Source of the DNA: Kribbella sp. NBC_01245
GTDB lineage: Bacteria; Actinomycetota; Actinomycetes; Propionibacteriales; Kribbellaceae
Assembly (NCBI RefSeq): GCF_036226525.1
Contig: NZ_CP108487.1
Span: 1,550,001 to 1,614,000, forward strand
Direction: 5' to 3'
Length of the DNA: 64,000 nt
Positions 17,389 to 24,001 of the stretch are shown in pieces. The notes beneath the pieces were generated by a model. It had not been told where the DNA came from. It ran no database searches and was given only the letters and a program-made list of their open reading frames with translations. The stretch's first letter is position 1, and each line of letters begins with the position of its first letter. Position numbers and translations under genes: made by a program.

Positions 17389-18295
17389 GTGTGGCGGGGT
17401 CGGTGTTGGCGCCGCAGCTGATCAGGACGACGTGTTCATTGGGGGCTGGGCGGTAGGTGTTGGTGGTGAGGGCGGCGTAGGCGGTGGCTGTGCCGTGCTC
17501 TACGGCCAGGCGGTATTCGCGCCACAGCTCCAACCGGGCTCCGACGATCGCGTCGTCTGGCACGAGCAAGGAGTCCACGTCGTACCTCATCACCGCGTCG
17601 TACGCCAATGCGCCGAGTCGTCGCGCGCCCAGCGAATCGGCCGCGCAGCCGCCTACCTCGACGTCCACCGGCTTCCCCGCAGCCAATGCCTGGTGGAGCG
17701 TCGGGCACAACTCGGGCTCGACGCCGATCACGCGCGCTTGATTGCCAAGAGCGGTGGCGATTCCCGCGATCAGGCCGCCACCGCCGACCGACACCAGCAC
17801 CGTGTCGAAAGCCTCGAGCTGTTCGAGTAGCTCCAGGCCGATCGTGCCCTGACCCGCGACGATCTCGGGCTGGTCGTAGGCGTGCACGAACAACGCGCCT
17901 GTCGCGGCGCCGTCCTCCTCCGCAGCGGCGAAGGCTTCGGCATATTCACGACCAACCTGTACGACGTCCGCGCCGAGGTTTGCCAGCCTGGCCAGCTTCG
18001 GCGCCGGGGCGGTTTCGGGGACGAAGACGCGGGCGGGTACGCCGAGTTCGCGGGCCGCGTACGCGATCGCCGTACCGGCATTGCCGCCGGAGGCCGTCAC
18101 CACGCCTTGCCCGGTGAGCTTGCCCTGTTCCTTCGCGGACAGCATCCGGTTGAACGCGCCGCGTGGCTTGAACGAACCGGCGTGCTGGTGGTGCTCGAGC
18201 TTGATGCTGAGGTTCGCGCTCACCGGCAACACCGGAGTACGCCGTACGCGTCCGGCGATCCGCCTCGCAGCCGCCTCGACATCCACCACCGTCAC
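17381..18295 (-). CDS. Threonine/serine dehydratase-type PLP enzyme
   Basis: About 305 residues, fold type II PLP enzyme. The PLP lysine lies in AGSFKPRGAFNRM (near residue 43-45), the phosphate-binding loop is SGGNAGTA, and the tetraglycine loop is SVGGGGLIAG. No C-terminal ACT domain follows, so it is a short, catabolic-type serine/threonine dehydratase (possibly serine racemase-like). An ATG at 18301 abuts GGAGGT with no spacing, whereas GTG 18295 lies at normal distance from it, so 18295 is preferred. It is divergent from the propionyl-CoA synthetase gene; threonine deamination yields 2-oxobutyrate and then propionyl-CoA, so a metabolic link is plausible. Confidence 0.88.
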   Translation of the reverse strand: MTVVDVEAAARRIAGRVRRTPVLPVSANLSIKLEHHQHAGSFKPRGAFNRMLSAKEQGKLTGQGVVTASGGNAGTAIAYAARELGVPARVFVPETAPAPKLARLANLGADVVQVGREYAEAFAAAEEDGAATGALFVHAYDQPEIVAGQGTIGLELLEQLEAFDTVLVSVGGGGLIAGIATALGNQARVIGVEPELCPTLHQALAAGKPVDVEVGGCAADSLGARRLGALAYDAVMRYDVDSLLVPDDAIVGARLELWREYRLAVEHGTATAYAALTTNTYRPAPNEHVVLISCGANTDPATLS

Positions 18296-18339
18296 ACTCA
18301 TACCTCCACCCTATTCGGCTGCCCCAGCGCATCCGTGGC

Positions 18340-18418
18340 CGGACCGCCACGTCCACGCGAAGGCCGGAACACGGCGGTTGAAGCGTTTCCACGGCCGTCG
18401 TGTGGACGTGGCGGTCCG
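18340..18418. promoter_or_regulatory. Perfect 17-bp inverted repeat in a divergent promoter region
   Basis: Arms 18340-18356 (CGGACCGCCACGTCCAC) and 18402-18418 are exact reverse complements separated by 45 nt. The element lies between the divergent dehydratase (start about 18295) and propionyl-CoA synthetase (start 18505). It could be a looping operator with two half sites or a leader hairpin. Unlike the other long hairpins in the window it is not at a convergent junction. Confidence 0.6.
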
Positions 18419-18504
18419 CCTCGCGCCGCTCCGGGGGTCGTTTTGGTGCGCGATGTGGGGGAGACTGCGGCGGAGGACGAGCGGCGACGGCGAAGGGTTT
18501 GCGC

Positions 18505-20376
18505 GTGGGTGCTTATGGCGAGAGCTACCGCAGGAGCCTGGCTGATCCCGAAGGGTTTTGGCTCGAGGCGGCGCGGGCGATCGACTGGGTGGTTGAGCCG
18601 ACGCGGGCGCTGGACGACTCGCGGAAGCCGCTGTACCGGTGGTTCCCCGACGCCCAGCTCAATACGTCGTACAACGCGCTCGACCGGCATGTTGCCGCGG
18701 GCAACGGTGATCGGCCCGCGCTGATCCACGATTCACCCGTGACCGGGACCAAGCGGACCCTGACCTATCGGGAGTTGCGCGACGAGGTGGCGACGTTCGC
18801 CGGCGCTTTGCGTGAGCTCGGCGTTGGCCGGGGCGATCGCGTGATCGTGTACATGCCGATGATTCCCGAGGCCGTCGTCGCGATGCTGGCGTGTGCGCGG
18901 CTCGGCGCGGTGCACTCGGTGGTGTTCGGCGGGTTCGCGCCCAAGGAACTCGCCGCCCGGATCGACGACGCGACCCCGGTCGTCATCGTGGCGGCGTCCT
19001 GCGGGATCGAGCCGACCCGCACGGTCGAGTACAAGCCGATCATCGACACCGCCCTCGGACTCGCGACCCATCGCCCTGACCACGTCGTCGTCCTGCAACG
19101 CGAGACGGCGCCCGCCGAGCTTGGCCCGGACGATCGCGACTGGGCGGAGCTGATGGCCAAGGCGTCTCCGGTCGAGCCTGTGACCGTGGCGGCGACGGAC
19201 CCGCTCTACATCCTCTACACCTCTGGTACGACGGGTAAGCCGAAGGGCGTCGTACGGGACAACGGCGGGCATGCGGTGGCTCTTGCCTGGTCGATGGGCG
19301 CGATCTACGGCATTGGCGCCGGCGATGTGTGGTGGACGGCATCCGACGTCGGATGGGTCGTCGGCCACTCGTACATCGTCTACGCACCGCTGCTGGTTGG
19401 AGCCACGACAATTCTGTATGAGGGCAAGCCAGTCGGTACGCCGGACGCCGGCGCGTTCTGGCGGGTCATCGCCGAGCATGGCGCGAAGGCGCTCTTCACG
19501 GCGCCGACGGCCTTGCGGGCGATCAAGAAGGTCGACCCCGAAGCCGCGCTCGCGACGTACGACCTGAGCGGTTTCGAGGCGCTGTACCTGGCGGGCGAAC
19601 GCCTCGATCCGGAGACGTACCACTGGGCGCACGCACACCTCGGCGTACCGGTCATCGACCATTGGTGGCAGACCGAGACCGGCTGGCCCATCGCGGCGAA
19701 TCCGCGCGGGTTGGAGCAGCTGCCGCCGAAGCCGGGCTCCGCGACCGTACCCATGCCCGGGTGGGACGTGCAGATCCTCGACCAGGCCGGTGAGCGGCTC
19801 GAGGCCGGCCGGGAAGGCGCTATCGCGATCAAGCTGCCTCTGCCGCCTGGCGCACTACCGACACTCTGGGGCGACGACGAGCGGTACGTCGCTTCGTACC
19901 TGGCGCGGTACGACGGCTACTACCTGACGGGTGATTCCGGGTACTTCGATGCCGACGGCTACTTGTTCGTCATGGGCCGTACGGATGACGTGATCAACGT
20001 GGCCGGCCATCGGTTGTCCACTGGCAGCATGGAGGCCGTACTGGCCGCGCATCCCGCTGTGGCCGAGTGTGCGGTCATCGGGGTACACGACGCGCTCAAG
20101 GGTCAACTGCCGCGCGGGCTCGTCGTACTCAAGTCAGGCGTGTCGGTTGACCCTGAGGTGCTGACGGCTGAGTTGGTCGAAGCGGTACGACGTGACATCG
20201 GGCCGGTGGCGGCGTTCCGGCAGGTTTCGATCGTGGACGCGCTGCCGAAGACGCGCTCGGGCAAGATCCTGCGCAAGACGATGCGGGGGATCGCCGACGG
20301 ACGCGAGGAGCCGGTTCCGTCGACGATCGAGGACCCGGCCGTGCTCGAAGCCCTGCGTTCGGTGCTTCGCCCCTAG
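18505..20376 (+). CDS. prpE: Propionyl-CoA synthetase (acetyl-CoA synthetase-like)
   Basis: 623 residues, ANL superfamily. AMP-binding loop YTSGTTGKPKGVVRDNGGHA (P-loop 239-248), where the VVRDNGGHA tail is typical of PrpE; motif WWQTETGWP; YYLTGDSGYFDADGYLFVMGR; and the acetylatable lysine K587 in PKTRSGKILRK. It activates propionate (and acetate) to the acyl-CoA via an acyl-adenylate. The start is taken as GTG 18505 with AAGGG upstream; an open stretch from 18400 crosses the inverted repeat and is rejected. The divergent threonine dehydratase suggests a shared role in threonine or propionate catabolism. Confidence 0.9.
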   Translation: MGAYGESYRRSLADPEGFWLEAARAIDWVVEPTRALDDSRKPLYRWFPDAQLNTSYNALDRHVAAGNGDRPALIHDSPVTGTKRTLTYRELRDEVATFAGALRELGVGRGDRVIVYMPMIPEAVVAMLACARLGAVHSVVFGGFAPKELAARIDDATPVVIVAASCGIEPTRTVEYKPIIDTALGLATHRPDHVVVLQRETAPAELGPDDRDWAELMAKASPVEPVTVAATDPLYILYTSGTTGKPKGVVRDNGGHAVALAWSMGAIYGIGAGDVWWTASDVGWVVGHSYIVYAPLLVGATTILYEGKPVGTPDAGAFWRVIAEHGAKALFTAPTALRAIKKVDPEAALATYDLSGFEALYLAGERLDPETYHWAHAHLGVPVIDHWWQTETGWPIAANPRGLEQLPPKPGSATVPMPGWDVQILDQAGERLEAGREGAIAIKLPLPPGALPTLWGDDERYVASYLARYDGYYLTGDSGYFDADGYLFVMGRTDDVINVAGHRLSTGSMEAVLAAHPAVAECAVIGVHDALKGQLPRGLVVLKSGVSVDPEVLTAELVEAVRRDIGPVAAFRQVSIVDALPKTRSGKILRKTMRGIADGREEPVPSTIEDPAVLEALRSVLRP

Positions 20377-20438
20377 GTTCTACTCGTGTAGATCCAGCGG
20401 CGGTGAGACCGTCTGAGAGCAGAGGTAGTCTCGGGCCT

Positions 20439-21089
20439 ATGCGAGTCGTCATTGCTGGTGGACATGGGCAGATCGCGTTGCGCCTCACGAGGGTGCTCGC
20501 CGACCAGGGCGACGAGGTGGTCGGGCTGGTGCGCAATCCGGACCACGTCGCGGATGTCGCGTCGGCCGGTGGCACCGGGGTCGTGATCGACCTCGAGCAG
20601 GCCGACGAAAAGGCCGTCGCGGACGTTCTCGCCAATGCCGATGCGGCGGTCTTCGCGGCCGGCGCCGGCCCGGGCAGCGGCAACGCCCGTAAGGACACCG
20701 TCGATCGTGGCGCGGCGGCGCTGTTCGCTTCGGCGGCCGAGCGTTCGCGGGTGCGGCGTCACCTGCAGGTGGGGTCGATGGGCGCCGATCGGGCCGACGA
20801 GCCGGGGATCGAGGAGACCTTCGCGATCTACCTGCGTGCCAAGAAGGCCGCCGAAGACGATCTGCGCAGCCGGGACCTGGACTGGACGATCCTTCGCCCG
20901 GGCGCACTCGTGAACACGCCCGGCACCGGCTTGGTCCAGCTGTCCGACAAGACTCCGCGCGGGGACATCAGCCGCGACGACGTGGCCGTCGTACTCGCCG
21001 CACTGATCCCCGCGAAAACCTCCATCGGCCGGACCCTCGAGCTCATCGCCGGCGACACCCCGGTCGCCGACGCGGTCCGCGCCCTCTGA
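20439..21089 (+). CDS. NAD(P)-binding SDR-like protein (YwnB/YtfG type)
   Basis: 216 residues of the atypical SDR_a5 type: the nucleotide-binding strand MRVVIAGGHGQIALRLTRVL is at the very N-terminus, and LDWTILRPGALVNTPGTG is the conserved late motif. The catalytic YxxxK becomes YLRAKKAAED (Y-x3-K retained). It may reduce small carbonyls or quinones; the substrate is unknown. ATG 20439 is chosen because the glycine motif begins there; 20403 is an in-frame alternative without homology. Confidence 0.85.
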   Translation: MRVVIAGGHGQIALRLTRVLADQGDEVVGLVRNPDHVADVASAGGTGVVIDLEQADEKAVADVLANADAAVFAAGAGPGSGNARKDTVDRGAAALFASAAERSRVRRHLQVGSMGADRADEPGIEETFAIYLRAKKAAEDDLRSRDLDWTILRPGALVNTPGTGLVQLSDKTPRGDISRDDVAVVLAALIPAKTSIGRTLELIAGDTPVADAVRAL

Positions 21090-21136
21090 CATCCTTCCTT
21101 GCGGTTTCCCCTTCTTCTGAACGGATTTGGTGATAC

Positions 21137-21559
21137 ATGGCAGACACCGAGCGCTCGGTCAGCATCGAGCGGGTCGAGAACAGCCGCTACCTGGCGACGA
21201 ACGTCCGCGGTGGCAAACTCTCGATCGGCAGCGGCAAGGACGACGACTTCACCCCGGTCGAGCTACTGCTCGCGGCGATCGGCGCCTGCTCGGCCATCGA
21301 CGTCGACGTCGTGGTCAGCCGCCGCGCCGAGCCTGACGAGTTCACCGTCGTGGTGCGCGGCGACAAGATCCGCGACGACGCCGGCAACCGGATGGAAAAC
21401 CTCGACGTCGCGTTCACGGTCCACTTCCCCGACGGCCCCGAAGGCGACACAGCCCGCGAAGCCCTACCGCGCGCCGCCAAAATGTCCCACGACCGCCTCT
21501 GCACCGTAAGCCGAACCGTCGAAATAGCCACCCCAGTAACAATCACCGTCAACCCCTGA
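21137..21559 (+). CDS. OsmC-family protein
   Basis: 140 residues with the OsmC fold. TPVELLLAAIGACSAIDVDVV contains the first conserved cysteine, and the second is in MSHDRLCTVSRTVE. The pair forms the peroxidatic thiol centre for organic hydroperoxides, so the protein should be a peroxidase-like detoxifier. It lies 47 bp after the NAD(P)-binding gene and 4 bp before the GNAT gene, probably co-transcribed. The 3' codons are markedly C- and A-rich compared with the 5' half. Confidence 0.88.
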   Translation: MADTERSVSIERVENSRYLATNVRGGKLSIGSGKDDDFTPVELLLAAIGACSAIDVDVVVSRRAEPDEFTVVVRGDKIRDDAGNRMENLDVAFTVHFPDGPEGDTAREALPRAAKMSHDRLCTVSRTVEIATPVTITVNP

Positions 21560-21563
21560 CGCC

Positions 21564-22082
21564 TTGAGCCCAAGGCCGGTCGTGCGTGCGGACGGGGTGG
21601 TGTTGCGGGAGTGGGGGGAGGCGGATGTGGCGGTGATGGTGGCGTTGTTCGATACGGCGGAGATGGATCGGTGGACGCCGTTGGCGCATCCGTTTGATCG
21701 GGCGGCCGCTGTGGCGTATCTGGCGCGGGCCGTGGAAGGGCGGAAGGCGGGGACGTTGCAGTTCGCCATCACCGAGGATGGTGGTGAGGCGTTGGGGGAG
21801 GTGTTGCTCTTCCCGACCGAGGCTGACGGCGTTTGCGAGTTGGCTTATGCGGTCGGCGCGGAGTATCGCGGGCGGCGGTTGGCGGCGCGGGCGATCAAGG
21901 CGGTGCTGCCGGTTGCGGTGGCGGCTGGTTATCGCGAGGCTCGGTTGTCGATCGCCACGGACAACGTGGGTAGTCAGAAGGTTGCGGTTGCGGCCGGCTT
22001 TGCCCGCACGGAGCTGCCGACGATTCGGCGCGAACGCAAGGGCTACGTGCTCGACCTTGCGACGTGGGCTATCACACTCTGA
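21564..22082 (+). CDS. GNAT-family N-acetyltransferase
   Basis: 172 residues, RimJ/RimL-like (Acetyltransf_3). VVLREWGEADVAVMVALFD begins the domain, CELAYAVGAEYRGRRLAARAIKA is the acetyl-CoA pyrophosphate-binding motif A, and ATDNVGSQKVAVAAGF is motif B. The start is a TTG at 21564 close behind osmC; a GTG at 21582 is an alternative. The acceptor is unknown. Confidence 0.82.
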   Translation: MSPRPVVRADGVVLREWGEADVAVMVALFDTAEMDRWTPLAHPFDRAAAVAYLARAVEGRKAGTLQFAITEDGGEALGEVLLFPTEADGVCELAYAVGAEYRGRRLAARAIKAVLPVAVAAGYREARLSIATDNVGSQKVAVAAGFARTELPTIRRERKGYVLDLATWAITL

Positions 22083-22092
22083 CCCATCCACC

Positions 22093-22148
22093 GCGTTCAT
22101 TCGTCGGGATACGCCATAGATACAGGCCGTATTCCGACGAATGAACGC
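22093..22148. terminator. Hairpin with 21-bp arms between convergent genes (bidirectional terminator candidate)
   Basis: Arms 22093-22113 (GCGTTCATTCGTCGGGATAC plus G) and 22128-22148 are reverse complements with one mismatch, loop 14 nt, starting 10 bp after the GNAT stop and 36 bp before the lipoprotein stop. A short A-rich tract (CAAATA) follows on the plus strand. Confidence 0.75.
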
Positions 22149-22183
22149 AAATAGGGGAGGCCGGTTGGGCAGAGCGGGGCCGG

Positions 22184-23020
22184 CTAGTTGGTTAGGCGGG
22201 TGGCGGCGGTGGTGGCGATGCGGGCGAAGTTGGTGGGGGTGATGCCTTTGCCCATTTCGCCGAAGGCTATGACGCTGATGACGGAGCCGGCGCGGGTTAC
22301 GGCGTACGGGAATCCGCCGTCTTCGCTGCCGGGATCGCTCGGGAGCGGGTAGTCGTACCAGCGGATGATGCGGGTCGCGTCGCCGCCCTTGATCGCGCGG
22401 TCTTCGGTGCGCTTGCGGGCGTGCGTCGGTGCGGGTTTGCCGGCTGTGCAGACGCGGATCGCGGCGATGATCTTGTTGTACGCCGTGGTGGCGGCGGCCT
22501 CGTTGTCGTACGAGGTGAGCCATTGGCCGCCGGACGCGTCGAGGCCATTGCTGAAGTTCTTCGTGGCGGTGGCGCGGTTGCCCGGGCCGTGCGTGCTGAC
22601 CACACCGCAGATCGGGGTCTGCGGCCGGCCCGAGATGGCGGCCCAGTCGCGGCCGGGATCGCCCTTGGCTACGTCGGATCCGCGCAGCTGCATCTCGGGC
22701 GTCAACGTCACCGGCCGCCCCGGCTTGGTGGGCGTCGAAGTCGGCGTCGACGAAGGGGTCGGCTTGACCGTCGGCGTCCCAGACGGACCATTCGTCGGCT
22801 GCACAGTCGGCGTACCAGGAGGCGTAGCGGAAGGGGTAGCAGTCGGCGCACCGCTAGGAACGACGGTCGGAGCCCCCGAAGGCGTGCCAGTGGGTTGGGT
22901 CGCGGACGGCGCACTCCCGGCCGGATTATCGTTGCCGCAGGCCACCAACAGCAGCCCGCTCGTCATTACCGCGACAGCCGTGAAGGCCTTCCTCGTCTCG
23001 CGCCGTCCCCGTACAGACAT
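22184..23020 (-). CDS. Secreted lipoprotein with Pro/Thr/Ser-rich linker
   Basis: 278 residues. A basic N-terminus and hydrophobic stretch end in the lipobox LLLVACGN, so the mature protein is lipid-anchored at the Cys near residue 28. Residues ~32-105 are a low-complexity linker of repeated PTGTPSGAP/TPTVxP units that spans the cell wall. The C-terminal ~170 residues form a globular domain (WAAISGRPQTPICGVVST, then AYNKIIAAIRVCTAG) with two cysteines that may pair, resembling sensor-like PknH-type domains only loosely. ATG 23020 is preceded by GAAGG; an in-frame TTG lies at 23029. Function unknown. Confidence 0.8.
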   Translation of the reverse strand: MSVRGRRETRKAFTAVAVMTSGLLLVACGNDNPAGSAPSATQPTGTPSGAPTVVPSGAPTATPSATPPGTPTVQPTNGPSGTPTVKPTPSSTPTSTPTKPGRPVTLTPEMQLRGSDVAKGDPGRDWAAISGRPQTPICGVVSTHGPGNRATATKNFSNGLDASGGQWLTSYDNEAAATTAYNKIIAAIRVCTAGKPAPTHARKRTEDRAIKGGDATRIIRWYDYPLPSDPGSEDGGFPYAVTRAGSVISVIAFGEMGKGITPTNFARIATTAATRLTN

Positions 23021-23109
23021 GCTGTCCAACCTTCGCTCGAGTAGTTAACGTCAACCTCTTTGACGCTAACCGCGAGACTTTGGTTGGAACGCACGCCGCG
23101 CGAGGCTTA

Positions 23110-23229
23110 GAGGGTGTCTCACGTGGCAAGGTTTCGCGAGCTTCTTGTAGCAGGTCAGGGCGGCGGCCATGGCCAGGCCTCGGCTCTGCCAGTCGTTGCG
23201 GCCACGTACGGGCTTTGAGACCACGGGCA
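23110..23229 (-). mobile_element. IS5-family insertion sequence remnant, 3' end
   Basis: Read on the minus strand, the segment encodes RGRNDWQSRGLAMAAALTCY followed by KKLAK, the conserved C-terminal end of actinobacterial IS5-family transposases. An extra C after the AAA codon shifts the frame, so the normal stop is lost. The outer boundary GAGGGTGTCTCACGTGGCAA is the terminal inverted repeat. Only about 120 bp remain. Confidence 0.8.
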
Positions 23230-23251
23230 GCCCATGGCAGGCTCATGCCGC

Positions 23252-23836
23252 ATGATCGATGAATTCGCGAAAGACAACCTGCACGGGAGACTGCGGCGGG
23301 ACCGCAAGGCGCTGCTCTGGAAACTCGACGGCTTGTCCGAATACGACGCCCGCCGACCTTTGACAGCGACCGGGACCAACCTCCTCGGCCTGGTCAAACA
23401 CGTGGCCACCGTCGAGGCCAGGTACTTCGGCGAGGTCTTCGACCGCCCTTCCCCGGAACCGCTGCCCCGGTGGCAGGACTACAACGGCAGCGATCTGTGG
23501 GCGACCGAGGACGAGACCCGCGATCAGATCATCGGGTTCTACCGGCGCACGTGGGAACACTCGGACGCGACGATCAACGAGCTTCCCCTCGACGCCCCCG
23601 GCCACGTGCCGTGGTGGCCGGAGCCTTATCCCAACACGAACCTGTTCGCCATCATGGTCCATGTCCTCGGCGAGTCCATCCGGCATGCCGGGCACGCCGA
23701 TATCCTGCGCGAGGGCCTCGACGGCCGGACCGGGGTGCGCGCCGAAAACGAGACGCAGATCGACGAGGAAGCCCGTGCAGCCTACTGCGCGAAGATCGAG
23801 CAGGCCGCCAGGTCGGCCGCACCAATGAAGGCTTAG
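23252..23836 (+). CDS. DinB-family protein (DUF664)
   Basis: 194 residues with a DinB/DUF664 four-helix pattern. The metal-binding histidines typical of the fold are visible in LLGLVKHVATVEARYF, in LFAIMVHVLGE and in SIRHAGHADILREGL. Related enzymes are mycothiol- or bacillithiol-dependent transferases or hydrolases; mycothiol is the expected thiol here. ATG 23252 is preferred over 23234. The stop codon TAG at 23834-23836 runs into the terminal repeat of the downstream IS remnant, so the C-terminus may have been trimmed. The gene is bracketed by two inverted IS remnants. Confidence 0.85.
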   Translation: MIDEFAKDNLHGRLRRDRKALLWKLDGLSEYDARRPLTATGTNLLGLVKHVATVEARYFGEVFDRPSPEPLPRWQDYNGSDLWATEDETRDQIIGFYRRTWEHSDATINELPLDAPGHVPWWPEPYPNTNLFAIMVHVLGESIRHAGHADILREGLDGRTGVRAENETQIDEEARAAYCAKIEQAARSAAPMKA

Positions 23837-24001
23837 AGGTTGTCTCACGTGACTTGATGCCGGTCGTGGGTGCTGATTCGGCACGTCGCCCGCCACCGCG
23901 CATCGCGCGGCCCGGCATCGAGTCCGGCGAACGCCTCGGTCGGCACTGCCGCCCTGTCCTGCTACAAGAAGCTCGCGAAACTTGCCACGTGAGACACCCT
24001 C
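23836..24001 (+). mobile_element. Internally deleted IS5-family element (166 bp)
   Basis: Left end GAGGTTGTCTCACGTGAC and right end GTGAGACACCCTC form terminal inverted repeats. Between them RIARPGIESGERLGRH, the usual motif before the catalytic RW/E region of IS5 transposases, is in one frame, and AALSCYKKLAKLAT with its stop (23990-23992) is in another. The centre of the transposase, including the catalytic glutamate, has been deleted. The right end matches the remnant at 23110 in inverted orientation over about 50 bp. The flanks are TTA and TCA, so there is no clean target duplication. Confidence 0.8.
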
